Below, piece by piece: positions 50,906 to 59,576 of a DNA stretch of 64,000 nucleotides. The position numbers and the translations under genes are program-made. Below the pieces are notes generated by a model. That model was not told where the DNA came from. It saw only the letters and a program-made list of their open reading frames with translations, and did not search any database. Within the stretch, counting starts at the first letter, position 1. The number at the start of each line of letters is the position of its first letter. Origin of the DNA: JAICJC01 sp963709425 (lineage in GTDB: Bacteria; Actinomycetota; Thermoleophilia; Gaiellales; JAICJC01); contig CAVPWG010000004.1 of NCBI GenBank assembly GCA_963709425.1, positions 558,001 through 622,000 on the forward strand, written 5' to 3'.

Positions 50906-52907
50906 CCGCCGCCGAGTTCGTCCAAGGGCTCGCAGGCGTACGGCGCAACGGCAGCGGGTATATGGCTCGCTGCCCGGCGCATGACGACCGCACGCCGAGC
51001 TTGTCCGTCAAGGATGGCGACCAGGTCGACGTCGTCGTCTGGTGCCACGCCGGATGCACGAAGGAAGCGGTATGCGCAGCGCACCCTCGTGGTCCTGTCG
51101 ACCCCCGCGACCTCTCGCCGCGGTCTGTCGAGCCGAGTGCGCGTCGCCGCGAAGCTGCCCGATACCGCTACGTCGACGGTGGTGGGTGCCACCTGTACGA
51201 CGTCATCCGTTGGGACCCCAAGGGCTTCTCGCAGCACCGGCGAACGGGAAACGCGGCGCCGGCGCGATGGACGGCGTGCCGCGTGTCCTCTACAACCTGC
51301 CCGCCGTCGACGAGACGGTCAAGGCCGGCGGCGCGGTGTGGGTGTGCGAGGGCGAGAAGGATTGCGACCGGCTCAACCCTGTTCTCGCCGAGGTAGGAGC
51401 CGTGGCGACGACGAACCCGGGTGGTGCTGGCAAGTGGCGCTCCGAGTACAACGCGACGCTCAGGGGCGCGAACGTTGTCATCGTCAGCCATCGGGACGAC
51501 CCCGGCCGTGAGCATGCCCAGGACGTAGCCGGCTACCTCGGGGGCGTCGTGGCGACCGTCTGCATCGTCGAGCCAGCCACAGGGAAGGACGCCCACGACC
51601 ACCTCGCCGCGAAGCGCGGCCTGGGCGAGTTCCGCCAGGTCTCCGCGACCTCGTCCCGACCTCGTCCCCAGGTGACCTCGGAGCCGCCGTCCGAGCCGGA
51701 ACGACTCCGTCCCGAGCCCGTCCCCAGCCCGTCCCACGAGACGGACTCGTGGACGATCACCCCGATCGAGACGTTCGCCGCCGTCGACGAGCCCGGAGCC
51801 GGGGCGCTCGTCGGAGACGTGGACGAAGCGCTGATCCCCGAGGACGGCGACGTCATGTTCTATGGCGACGGTGGCGCTGGCAAGACGACGCTCGCGATCG
51901 ACCTCGGTTGTCATCTCGCCGCTGGCGATCCGTGGCTCGGCATCCCGATCAGCCAGCCGCGACGGGTGCTGCTCGTCGAGAATGAAGGCCCACGCGCCCT
52001 TTACCGCCGGAAGCTGCGGCGGAAGCTCGCCGGGTGGTCTGGGTCGCCGCTCGAAGGCCGCGTGCAGGTGATGGAAGCGCCGTGGGCGAAGGTCACCTTC
52101 GCCGACGAGACCGCTCGCCGGGTCCTCGCCGAAGCGATCCGGGAGCATGGCATCGACGTGGTCATGGTCGGGCCGGTGAGCCGCAGCGGCATGCATGACG
52201 CGGGGACGCTGCAAGAGGTCAACGCCTTCATGGAACTCGTTGCCGCGGTCCGCGCCTAAGCTGGCCGACCTGTCACGTTCGTGCTTATCCACCACGAGGG
52301 CAAGAGCGGGAAGGTCAGCGGCGCATGGGAGGGCAGCGGCGACACGCTCTTCCACGTCACGGGCCAGGGTCCGGGCCGGACGCGGCTCTACATCCAGAAG
52401 GCGCGGTGGGCGAGCAGCTACCACCACCAGAAGCTCGACCTCGTCTGGACAGACGGAGAAGGGTTCGCCGTCGAGGACAAGCCGGAGCACACCGACGACG
52501 ACCTCGCCGCGATGATCGTGGCGGAGGTTCGCAAGGCCCAGGGGACGGCGTGGAAGGCAGTCGAGCGGGCAATCAAGGGCGTCGGTAACGACCGTCTCGT
52601 CGAGGTCCGAAACAGGATGCTCGAACGCCGCGAACTCGTGAACGTGGTCGAGCAGGACGGCGTAGAGGTGGGGATCTTCGAGTGTCCCAAGGGTCGCCGC
52701 GCAAGCCTTCACACGGCCGACGACCCCTCTATCGCGCATCTGGCCCAGGAGTTCGGGCCAGTTCCGGGCCAGTCCAGCCCGCTTGGGGGTGGAACGGGCT
52801 CGGGAGGCACTGGCCCGTGGCCCGCAGCCCTAAGGGCCACGGGGCCAGGGCCAGTCCCGACACCCCCGTCGTTTGAGGGGATGGAACTAGACGAGGCAGG
52901 GCGGTGA
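50902..52907 (+). pseudogene. Primase-type zinc finger - Toprim - RecA-like ATPase, broken
   Basis: The pieces run in order: a CHC2-like zinc finger (ARCPAHDDRTPSLSV, WCHAGC), a Toprim-like domain (GGAVWVCEGEKDCDRL, NVVIVSHRDDPGREHA), and a RecA-like ATPase with Walker A FYGDGGAGKTTLAIDLG, IDVVMVGPVSR and VTFVLIHHEGKSGKVSGAWE. Between finger and Toprim the frame changes near 51243 (one base lost). An in-frame TAA interrupts the ATPase at 52257-52259. Such proteins initiate replication of actinomycete elements. Here it is decayed, or contains two sequence errors. Confidence 0.78.
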
Positions 52908-53107
52908 GCGACCTGCTCACGACGGCCCAGCTCTGCGATGCCCTCAACATCCACGAGGAGACCGCCTACCGCCGTGGCCGATGTGGCGAATGGCCGGCGT
53001 ACCGGGTCGGTGCGGAGTATCGGTGGCGGCTGGAGGAGGTGCTCGAGGCGATGCGGTCAGAGCAGGAGCGTAGAGTCGCCCGACACGACCAAGGAGGCGA
53101 TGCGTGA
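52904..53107 (+). CDS. Excisionase-like helix-turn-helix protein
   Basis: The 67-residue product is a HTH_17/MerR-like domain: LLTTAQLCDALNIHEETAYR and RVGAEYRWRLEEVLEAM. Position between the replication gene and the integrase, with 4-base overlaps on both sides (GTGA), is that of xis in pSAM2-like elements. It should bend DNA at att and favour excision. Confidence 0.82.
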   Translation: MSDLLTTAQLCDALNIHEETAYRRGRCGEWPAYRVGAEYRWRLEEVLEAMRSEQERRVARHDQGGDA

Positions 53108-54180
53108 AGGGCTCGACCTGGCAACTCCCAGACGGCCGGTGGCGGATACGCTGGTGGACACCCAGCGGCCGCAGACCATCTGAGACGTACCGCCTCAAAG
53201 CCGAAGCGGAGCGGGCGCTCAGGCGGCACATCGACGAGGCGGAACGCGGCGTCGAACTCGTCGACCGCCGCATGACGCTGGCCGACTTCTATCCCGAGTG
53301 GGAAGCAGCGACCAGGACGGCCGTGAAGCCGCGCAGCTGGGACGCCTACTCGCAGCATTGGCGCTCGTGGATCGAGCCGTCGCTGGGACGTCAACGGCTG
53401 CTAGCCGTCGACCAGCGAGCCGTCCAACGGTTCGTCGACTCGCTCACCCGGAAGGGGTTGTCGCCGAAGACCGTCAGAGGCGTCCACGGCACCCTCTCGC
53501 TCATCCTCAGGATGGCGGCGGGCTATGGCTTCGCTCGTCCCGTGGAACGGGTACGCCTTCCCCGCGTCGAGCGCGGCGAGCTGGTGATCCCGACCGTCGG
53601 AGACGTCGAGGTGATCGCGGCGAGGATCGACCCAAGGTTGTGGGCGCTCGTCCGGCTGTGCGCCTACACCGGCCTTCGCCAAGGCGAGGCGCTCGCGCTC
53701 GCCCCAGCCGACGTCGACTGGCTCGGTCGCCGCATCCGCGTCGCGGCGACGCTCAACAAGCGGACGCGGCAACGCGAATCGCCGAAGTCGGGCCGTGGCC
53801 GGTGGGTCACTATGCCGACCATCGTCGCTGACTCGCTCGCCGCTCACGTCCACGCGCACCCATCAGACGTGTGGATCTTCCACCGGCAGAGCAGGCCGTG
53901 GCCCGCGACGAAGGTGTTCGCGGCGTGGAAGGCAGCCCGAGGCGGTGACCTGTTCCGGTTCCATGACCTGCGCCACCACGCAGCCAGCTTGATGATCACC
54001 GCGGGCTGGTCACCGAAGCGCGTCCAGGTCGAACTCGGCCACGCCGACCCCGCATTCACGCTCCGCGTGTACGGGCATCTGTGGCCCGACGAGATCGAAA
54101 CGGGGCGCAGCCAACTCGACGCCGCGATCGAGCGGCTCAGACCACCGGCAGACCATGAGGTAGCGACCAGTGGCCGCTAA
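53104..54180 (+). CDS. Tyrosine-family site-specific integrase
   Basis: The 358-residue recombinase has an N-terminal AP2-like arm-binding region (LPDGRWRIRWWTPSGR), a SAM-like core-binding domain (about 58-150) and a catalytic domain. All catalytic residues are visible: Arg192 in TGLRQGEAL, Lys228, His287 and Arg290 in FHDLRHHA, His313 in ELGHADP and Tyr323 in LRVYGHLWPDE. It looks active. The stop codon lies 26 bases from the attachment core in tRNA-Pro, the expected position for the element's integrase. Confidence 0.93.
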   Translation: MKGSTWQLPDGRWRIRWWTPSGRRPSETYRLKAEAERALRRHIDEAERGVELVDRRMTLADFYPEWEAATRTAVKPRSWDAYSQHWRSWIEPSLGRQRLLAVDQRAVQRFVDSLTRKGLSPKTVRGVHGTLSLILRMAAGYGFARPVERVRLPRVERGELVIPTVGDVEVIAARIDPRLWALVRLCAYTGLRQGEALALAPADVDWLGRRIRVAATLNKRTRQRESPKSGRGRWVTMPTIVADSLAAHVHAHPSDVWIFHRQSRPWPATKVFAAWKAARGGDLFRFHDLRHHAASLMITAGWSPKRVQVELGHADPAFTLRVYGHLWPDEIETGRSQLDAAIERLRPPADHEVATSGR

Positions 54181-54190
54181 CCGCATGGTT
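54177..54190. repeat. 14-bp repeat next to right att site (possible integrase arm site)
   Basis: CTAACCGCATGGTT overlaps the integrase stop codon and repeats at 26107-26120 near the other end of the element. Confidence 0.5.
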
Positions 54191-54205
54191 CCGCCGATTC
54201 CTAGC

Positions 54206-54230
54206 ATCGGGGCGCCGAGATTTGAACTCG
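54206..54230. repeat. Right attachment-site core (attR, within tRNA-Pro)
   Basis: The 25 bases are identical to the left core and lie in the acceptor and T-arm end of the tRNA gene, so integration leaves the tRNA intact. Confidence 0.88.
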
Positions 54231-54280
54231 GGACCTCACCGACCCGAACGGTGCGCGCTACCAGGCTGCGCCACGCCCCG
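54207..54280 (-). tRNA. tRNA-Pro, anticodon CGG
   Basis: Read on the minus strand the 74 bases fold as a cloverleaf: acceptor CGGGGCG/CGCCCCG, D arm with AGCCTGGTAGC, anticodon stem CACCG/CGGTG around loop TTCGGGT (anticodon CGG), T arm CCGAG-TTCAAAT-CTCGG and discriminator A. CCA is not encoded. Its 3' end serves as the attachment site of the element. Confidence 0.95.
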
Positions 54281-54290
54281 GAGCGGGGGA

Positions 54291-54551
54291 TTATCGCAGG
54301 CGCGCGTCGCGCCGCGCGCAATACGCGTCGAACGCGACGAGCCGGCGGATCCAGGCGGCCATGGCCTCGACCTCGACGTCGTACAGCAGCCGGTCGGTCT
54401 CGAAGATCTCGACCGCGGCGTCGATGCGGCGCTGGATCCGTGCGCGGAGCGTGTCGGTGCCGGTGCGCTCGAATGCCTCACGGCGCACGCGGACGCGGCC
54501 TGGGCGTACGTGACCGGCCAAGCGGTCGTCGAGCGAGACCCTCTCCGCCAT
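54291..54551 (-). CDS. Hypothetical protein downstream of chromosome edge
   Basis: The 86-residue product is helical and charged: LDDRLAGHVRPGRVRVRREA, then LRARIQRRIDAAVEIFETDR and LLYDVEVEAMAAWIRRLVAF. No family is recognised. It lies 10 bases upstream of the tRNA on the same strand, so they may be co-transcribed, and is divergent from the Nif3-like gene. Confidence 0.55.
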   Translation of the reverse strand: MAERVSLDDRLAGHVRPGRVRVRREAFERTGTDTLRARIQRRIDAAVEIFETDRLLYDVEVEAMAAWIRRLVAFDAYCARRDARLR

Positions 54552-54632
54552 AGCGTCAGGGTCGCGGATCGGGCACGGCGGCGCAAGTGGGTGGGGTGGC
54601 AGGACCACCCGAATGGAGGGTACGGTTGCGCC

Positions 54633-55391
54633 GTGGCCAGCCGGGACCAGATCGTCGCCTTCCTCGATGACCACCTGGATGCCGGCGGGTACCCCGACGC
54701 GCTTCCGGTCGGCCTTCAGGTGATCGGCGCCCCAGAGGTGCGCCGGGTGGCGACCGGAGTCAGCGCGTCGCTCGAGCTCTTCGAGCGGGCGGCGGCCGAG
54801 GCCGCCGAGATGCTGATCGTGCACCACGGCCTCTTCTGGAGCTCGGAGCCGCGCAGGATCGGGGAGCGGGAGCGGGCCAGGCTCAGCTGCCTCTTCGCGC
54901 ACGACCTGTCGCTCGTCGCCTACCACCTGGCCCTGGACGCGCACCCGGAGGTGGGTAACAACGCCCTGATCTGCCGGGCGCTTGACCTGATCGACCCCGT
55001 GGGGTTCGGCGTCCACGGCGACCGCACGATCGGGTTCCTCGCGACCGCCGACCCTCCGCTCAGCCTGTCGGAGCTCCTGGGCCGGGTCCGCGCCGAGATC
55101 AACCCGGAGCCGCTCGTCTTCGACGCCGGGCCGGAGGCGATCGGGCGCGTGGCGGTGGTCTCGGGCGCGGCTGCGCAGGACGTGCTCCCGGCCGCCGACG
55201 CGGGCGCCGACTGCTTCCTGACCGGCGAGCCGCGTGAGCCCGTCATGGCCCAGGCCCGCGAGGCCGGCATCCACTTCGTCGCGGCCGGCCACTACGCCAC
55301 AGAGGTCTTCGGCGTGCGGGCAGTGGGCGATCTTCTGGCCCGCAGATTCGACGTTGAGCACATCTTCATCGACGTCCCGAACCCGATCTAG
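54633..55391 (+). CDS. Nif3-like dinuclear metal-centre protein
   Basis: The 252-residue protein matches the Nif3/YbgI (GTP cyclohydrolase 1 type 2) family: DALPVGLQVIGAPEVRRVAT at the N terminus, metal ligands in MLIVHHGLFW, YHLALDAHPEVGNNALIC in the middle, FLTGEPREPVMAQAREAG and AGHYATEVFGVRAVGDLLA near the end. It forms a toroidal hexamer with two metals per subunit; its cellular role is uncertain. A GGAGGGTACGG ribosome site precedes the GTG. Confidence 0.9.
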   Translation: MASRDQIVAFLDDHLDAGGYPDALPVGLQVIGAPEVRRVATGVSASLELFERAAAEAAEMLIVHHGLFWSSEPRRIGERERARLSCLFAHDLSLVAYHLALDAHPEVGNNALICRALDLIDPVGFGVHGDRTIGFLATADPPLSLSELLGRVRAEINPEPLVFDAGPEAIGRVAVVSGAAAQDVLPAADAGADCFLTGEPREPVMAQAREAGIHFVAAGHYATEVFGVRAVGDLLARRFDVEHIFIDVPNPI

Positions 55392-55421
55392 CCGTCTGCA
55401 AGAGATCCCCCGGGCGGATTG

Positions 55422-55450
55422 TTGACGCAATCCGAACGCCTGGGTATCGT
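55422..55450 (+). promoter_or_regulatory. Strong sigma-70-type promoter
   Basis: TTGACG and TATCGT are separated by exactly 17 bases in the intergenic space after the Nif3-like gene. Transcription should start near 55457 and run into a terminator-bearing leader. Confidence 0.65.
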
Positions 55451-55456
55451 GTGAGG

Positions 55457-55552
55457 ATGGACAGCCGATCGGAGCGGGCCTAACGTGTCCGCAGTCCTCA
55501 AAACCCAGTTCGACCTCTGAGCCCATCGAGCGATTTCGCTCGGTGGGTTTTT
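55457..55552 (+). ncRNA. Candidate small RNA or attenuator leader
   Basis: About 95 bases between a good promoter and an intrinsic terminator carry no substantial open frame. A short CTC...GAG stem (about 55497-55519) precedes the terminator. It may be a stand-alone small RNA or a regulated leader for the 53-residue gene 25 bases downstream. It does not match the conserved blocks of TPP, cobalamin, SAM, glycine or ykoK elements as far as I can see. Confidence 0.5.
55522..55552 (+). terminator. Intrinsic terminator
   Basis: CCCATCGAGCG pairs with CGCTCGGTGGG (one G-U pair) across a four-base ATTT loop and is followed by TTTTT. It lies between promoter and coding region, so read-through is needed for the downstream gene. 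Confidence 0.9.
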
Positions 55553-55577
55553 CGTTCAGCGACGGAAGGGAGCACGA

Positions 55578-55739
55578 ATGGCCAACCATCTCACGCCGGA
55601 TGAGTTGTCGAAGGAGTACGGCATGAAGCGCGAGGAAGTCATCCGGCTTTGCCACGAGCAGTCCGTCCCGATCTACCACGGCAAGATCGACAAGAGCCTA
55701 TTCCAGGCCGTGCAAGAGGAGCTGAGCCCGTCCAGGTAG
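55578..55739 (+). CDS. 53-residue protein with helix-turn-helix-like sequence
   Basis: The product reads NHLTPDELSKEYGMKREEVI followed by RLCHEQSVPIYHGKIDKSLF and QAVQEEL. The TPDELSKEYGMKREEVIRLC portion looks like a MerR/excisionase-like helix-turn-helix, suggesting a small DNA-binding protein. GGAAGGG lies seven bases before the ATG. It follows the terminator-bearing leader and precedes dacB by 33 bases. Confidence 0.72.
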   Translation: MANHLTPDELSKEYGMKREEVIRLCHEQSVPIYHGKIDKSLFQAVQEELSPSR

Positions 55740-55772
55740 GACGCGGACGCGGGCGGCGGCCGTAGGCCCTCG

Positions 55773-57032
55773 GTGACCGTCCGTCGAGCCCTCTTCGTGT
55801 GCGCGGTCGGCCTGGCCGTCGCACCGCCCACCGTCGGCGCCGCGACGCTCGATGCCCGCATCGAGCACATGGTCACGCGGTCCCAGTTCGGCGGATCCCG
55901 CACCGGACTCGCGGTGTACGACCGCACGGCGGGCCACTTCCTGGCGCTCCACAACGGCCGTGGTCAGCTCCGGCCCGCGTCGAACGTCAAGCTGGCGACA
56001 AGCGCGGCGCTCTTCATCCGGTTCGGCCCCTCGGCCCGCCTGCGCACACGCATCATGGCGTCGGGGCCGCTGGCGGCCGGCACGGTCACCGGCAGCCTCT
56101 TCCTCGTGGGCGGAGGCGATCCGTCGCTGGCGACGAAGCCCTTCGCCCGCGCTGCCCACGGCGGCAGCGGGACACTGGTCAGCGACGTCGCCGCCGCAAT
56201 CGCCTCCCACGGTATCTCGCAGGTGACTGGCCGCCTCTACGGCGACGAGAGCGCCTTCGACAGCCGCCGCACGGGGCCGCTCTGGAAGCCGAGCTACTGG
56301 CAGGACTGCCCGCCGATCTCGGCGCTCTCGGTCAACGAGGACCTGTTCCACCTCGGCCATCCGCAGGCGTCCTCCAACCCTCCCCTGTTCGCGGCCCAGA
56401 TCCTGAAGAAGTCGCTCAAGAACCGCGGCGTGAGGTTCGCCAAGGCGCCCCGCGTGCGCGTCCACCCCGGCACGGCGTGGGTGGTCGCGACCACGTCGTC
56501 GCCCCACATGTCCCGGCTCGTCCGCCAGATGGACATCGTGTCCGACAACTACTACGCCGAGGTGCTCACGAAGGCGCTCGCCGTGCACGCCGGGCTTCGC
56601 GGCACGACGGCCAACGGCACGCTCACCACGCGGCGCAGCCTCCGCCGGCTCGGCGTCAAGCTGCGCGGCGCGAGCATCATGGACGGCTCGGGCCTCTCGC
56701 TGGGCGACCACCTGAGCGCCCGCCAGATCCTCGGCATCCTGCGGCGCGCGACTCGGAAGTCGTGGGGCTTCTACCTGCACGAGGCGCTGCCGGTGGCGGG
56801 TGTCAGCGGGACGCTCCGCGACCGGATGCGGTCGGGCCCGGCGCACGGGAACGCGCACGCCAAGACCGGGACGCTCAACACGGCGTCGGCCCTGTCCGGG
56901 TACGTCCGCTCGGCGAACGGCCACCGACTCGTGTTCTCGATCCTCCAGAACCGCAGGCCGCGCCTCGACGTGCTCGCGGCACACAGGCTGCAGGACGCGA
57001 TCGTCCAGCTCCTTGCCGGCTCGCGGGTCTAG
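55773..57032 (+). CDS. dacB: D-alanyl-D-alanine carboxypeptidase/endopeptidase, PBP4 (S13) family
   Basis: The 419-residue product has a signal peptide (ALFVCAVGLAVAPPTVGAA) and the three penicillin-binding motifs of class C PBPs: PASNVK with Ser70 and Lys73, SDN in VSDNYYAEVL and KTG in AKTGTLN. An S13-type insert domain lies between the first two. It trims or cleaves peptidoglycan cross-links outside the cell. GTG start. It converges on ligA with a 4-base overlap. Confidence 0.9.
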   Translation: MTVRRALFVCAVGLAVAPPTVGAATLDARIEHMVTRSQFGGSRTGLAVYDRTAGHFLALHNGRGQLRPASNVKLATSAALFIRFGPSARLRTRIMASGPLAAGTVTGSLFLVGGGDPSLATKPFARAAHGGSGTLVSDVAAAIASHGISQVTGRLYGDESAFDSRRTGPLWKPSYWQDCPPISALSVNEDLFHLGHPQASSNPPLFAAQILKKSLKNRGVRFAKAPRVRVHPGTAWVVATTSSPHMSRLVRQMDIVSDNYYAEVLTKALAVHAGLRGTTANGTLTTRRSLRRLGVKLRGASIMDGSGLSLGDHLSARQILGILRRATRKSWGFYLHEALPVAGVSGTLRDRMRSGPAHGNAHAKTGTLNTASALSGYVRSANGHRLVFSILQNRRPRLDVLAAHRLQDAIVQLLAGSRV

Positions 57033-59050
57033 GCCGGTTGGGCCTCCGCGGCCAGCCGCTCGAGCTCGCCGAGGTCGATCACGGGCACGCCGAGCGACTC
57101 GGCCTTCGCGCGCTTGGAACCGCCGCCCTCGCCGGCGAGGACGTAGTCGGTCGACGCCGAGACGGAGCCGGTGACCTTCGCGCCGAGGCCCGCCAGGTGC
57201 GCCGCGATCGAGTCGCGGGTATGGCCCTCGAGCGTACCGGTGACGACGAAGGTCTTGCCCGCGAGCGGGCCGGCGGGCGCAGTCTCGCGCTTCGGCCCCG
57301 ACATCACGAGGCCGGCCTCGGCGAGAGCGTCGATGATGGCCGCGTGCTCCTCGTCGAGGAACCACGCCGAGACCGTTTCGGCGATCACGGGGCCGATGCC
57401 CTCCACCTCCGCGATCTGCTCGGAGGTCGCCTGCCGCAGGGCGTCCATCGAGCCGAACGCCCCGGCCAGCACCTCCGCGTTGATGCCGCCCACGTGCGGG
57501 ATCCCGAGCGCGAAGAGGACGCGGTCGAACGGCCGCGACTTCGACCGCTCGATCGACCGGATCACGTTCTCGGCGAGCGTCTCCTGGAACCCGTCAAGCG
57601 GGAGGAGGTCGTCGACCGAGAGCCGGTAGAAGTCCTGCGGCCGGGCGACGAGCTCGAGCTCGACGAGCCGGGCGACGAGCTTCTCGCCGACGCCGTCGAT
57701 GTCCATCGCACCCCGGGACACGAAGTGCTTCAGGCCCTCGTAGCCCCGCGACGGGCAGGCCCGGTTGGGGCAGTAGTGGCGGGCCTCGCCCTCGTTTCGG
57801 ACAACCGGCGTGGAGCAGACGGGGCACCGCTCGGGCATCCGCCAGGCCTTGCGACGGCGGCCGTCCTGCTCGGGCGCGGGGCCGACCACCTGCGGGATCA
57901 CGTCGCCGGCGCGCTGGATGATGACGCGGTCGCCCTCGCGGATGTCCTTGCGGCGGATGTCGTCCTCGTTGTGGAGCGTCGCGAGCGACACGGTGACACC
58001 GCCGACGATCACGGGCTCGAGGATCGCATACGGGTTGAGGGCACCCGTGCGGCCCACGTTCAGGCCGATCTTCTCGAGCTTCGTGATCGCGGTCGTGGGG
58101 GCGAACTTGAAGGCCACGGCCCAGCGCGGGTCGCGGCCGACCGACCCGAGCCGGCGCTGCTGCTCGAGCGACGACACCTTTACGACAACCCCGTCGACGT
58201 CGTAGGTCAGCGTCGCGCGCCGCTCCTCGAAGGCGTGGCAGAACCTGAGGGCCGAGGCCGGATCGTCGTGAAGCTCGGCGTCGGGCGAGACCGGGAACCC
58301 CTGATCGCGGAGCCACGCGAGGGCGTCCCAGTGGGTCGCGAGCTCCAGCCCTTCGGAGTGGCCGATCCCGTACGCCCAGATGCGAAGCGGCCGGCTCGCC
58401 GTGACGGCCGGGTTCTTCTGGCGCAGCGACCCGGCCGCCGAGTTGCGGGGGTTCATGAACGGCTTCCCGCCCGCAGCGACCTGCTCCTCGTTCACGCGCG
58501 CGAAGCCCTCGAGCGGGAGGTACACCTCGCCCCTGACCTCGACGACGGGCGGGGCGGGCTCCCCGGCCAGGCGAAGCGGGATGGCGCGGACGGTGCGGAG
58601 GTTGGCCGTGACGTCCTCGCCGACGATGCCGTTGCCGCGCGTCGCGCCCCGGACGAACACCCCGTTCTCGTACACGAGCGAGATGGCGAGCCCGTCCACC
58701 TTCGGCTCGGTTACGAGCTGGCAGGGCTCCTCGCCGATCAGCCGGGCGGCCCGTTCGGCCCACGCACCGAACTCGTCGTCGTTTCGGGCGTTGGCGAGCG
58801 AGAGCATCGGCTGGAGGTGCTCGACCTCGGCGAACCCGCCGGACGCGGCGGCCACCGCGATGCGCTGCGTCGGTGAGTCCGGCGTGACGAGGCTCGGATC
58901 GGCGGCCTCGAGCGCCCGGAGCTCGCGCATGAGCTCGTCGAACTCACCGTCCGACAGCGTCGGCTGGTCGAGGATGTAGTACCTGTGGTCAGCCTCGGCG
59001 ATCGCTCGCCGGAGCTCCGATGCGCGCTGCGACGCCTGATCGGCTCCCAT
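57029..59050 (-). CDS. ligA: NAD-dependent DNA ligase
   Basis: The 673-residue enzyme has all LigA parts: Ia domain (DHRYYILDQPTLSDGEFDEL), adenylation site TEPKVDGLAISL (Lys117), RGEVYLPLEGF and NPRNSAAGSLRQ, OB fold, four-Cys zinc finger (CPVC...CPNRAC), helix-hairpin-helix repeats (LFALGIPHVGGINAEVLA) and a C-terminal BRCT domain (GKTFVVTGTLEGHTRDSI). It seals Okazaki fragments. The ATG chosen is three codons inside an in-frame GTG. Confidence 0.96.
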   Translation of the reverse strand: MGADQASQRASELRRAIAEADHRYYILDQPTLSDGEFDELMRELRALEAADPSLVTPDSPTQRIAVAAASGGFAEVEHLQPMLSLANARNDDEFGAWAERAARLIGEEPCQLVTEPKVDGLAISLVYENGVFVRGATRGNGIVGEDVTANLRTVRAIPLRLAGEPAPPVVEVRGEVYLPLEGFARVNEEQVAAGGKPFMNPRNSAAGSLRQKNPAVTASRPLRIWAYGIGHSEGLELATHWDALAWLRDQGFPVSPDAELHDDPASALRFCHAFEERRATLTYDVDGVVVKVSSLEQQRRLGSVGRDPRWAVAFKFAPTTAITKLEKIGLNVGRTGALNPYAILEPVIVGGVTVSLATLHNEDDIRRKDIREGDRVIIQRAGDVIPQVVGPAPEQDGRRRKAWRMPERCPVCSTPVVRNEGEARHYCPNRACPSRGYEGLKHFVSRGAMDIDGVGEKLVARLVELELVARPQDFYRLSVDDLLPLDGFQETLAENVIRSIERSKSRPFDRVLFALGIPHVGGINAEVLAGAFGSMDALRQATSEQIAEVEGIGPVIAETVSAWFLDEEHAAIIDALAEAGLVMSGPKRETAPAGPLAGKTFVVTGTLEGHTRDSIAAHLAGLGAKVTGSVSASTDYVLAGEGGGSKRAKAESLGVPVIDLGELERLAAEAQPA

Positions 59051-59115
59051 GTTCACCACGCACGATAGTCCGACCAGGATGAATCCGGGGCCCGCTCGCG
59101 CTCGTAGAAGCGCAC

Positions 59116-59532
59116 ATGAAACCCTTCAAACTCGCGGCCGCTCTGGCCGCGCTCACCTTCGCCCTCGCGGCCTGTGGGGGCGGCTCTTCGAGCAGCAACT
59201 CGACACCCACTCCGGCGAGCAACGGCGGCGCAGTCAGCACGGGCGACGGGAACGGCACTCCCGTCGACGTCACCCTGGCCGACTTCTCCATCACCGTTGC
59301 CGGCGGCACGAAGCTGGATCCCGGCACGTACACCTTCAACGTGAAGAACACCAGCGCGACGGGCCACAACCTCACGATCAACGGCCCCGGCGTGGACAAC
59401 CAGGCCACGCCGACCTTCAGCGACGGCTCGCGGTCGCTCACAGTGACGCTCAAGAACGGGACCTACGAGTTCTACTGCTCGGTCCCCGGGCACAAGGAAG
59501 CGGGGATGGACGTCGATGTGACCGTCGGGTAG
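59116..59532 (+). CDS. Cupredoxin-like lipoprotein
   Basis: The 138-residue product has a lipoprotein signal (LAALTFALAACGGG), a Ser/Thr/Asn linker and a plastocyanin-like domain. Type-1 copper ligands are visible: His in TGHNLTI and Cys-His-Met in YEFYCSVPGHKEAGM. It is probably an electron carrier or copper-binding protein anchored outside the membrane. Length of the copper domain is about 90 residues, normal for the group. Confidence 0.87.
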   Translation: MKPFKLAAALAALTFALAACGGGSSSSNSTPTPASNGGAVSTGDGNGTPVDVTLADFSITVAGGTKLDPGTYTFNVKNTSATGHNLTINGPGVDNQATPTFSDGSRSLTVTLKNGTYEFYCSVPGHKEAGMDVDVTVG

Positions 59533-59576
59533 CCACGGCGCCGCACCCCTCCACCGGCGGCTGCTAGCCTCGGCTC

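Larger units (their letters stand above)
26035..54230. mobile_element. 28.2 kb integrative element in tRNA-Pro(CGG)
   Basis: Two identical 25-bp sequences (26035-26059 and 54206-54230), corresponding to the 3' end of tRNA-Pro, bound the region. The right end has the order primase/ATPase (decayed), excisionase-like gene, tyrosine integrase, tRNA, which resembles actinomycete integrative elements of the pSAM2 type that also use a tRNA-Pro gene. No conjugation (FtsK/Tra-like) gene is visible. The interior is a patchwork of small secreted, metal-related and unknown genes with many repeats and broken genes. Confidence 0.85.
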
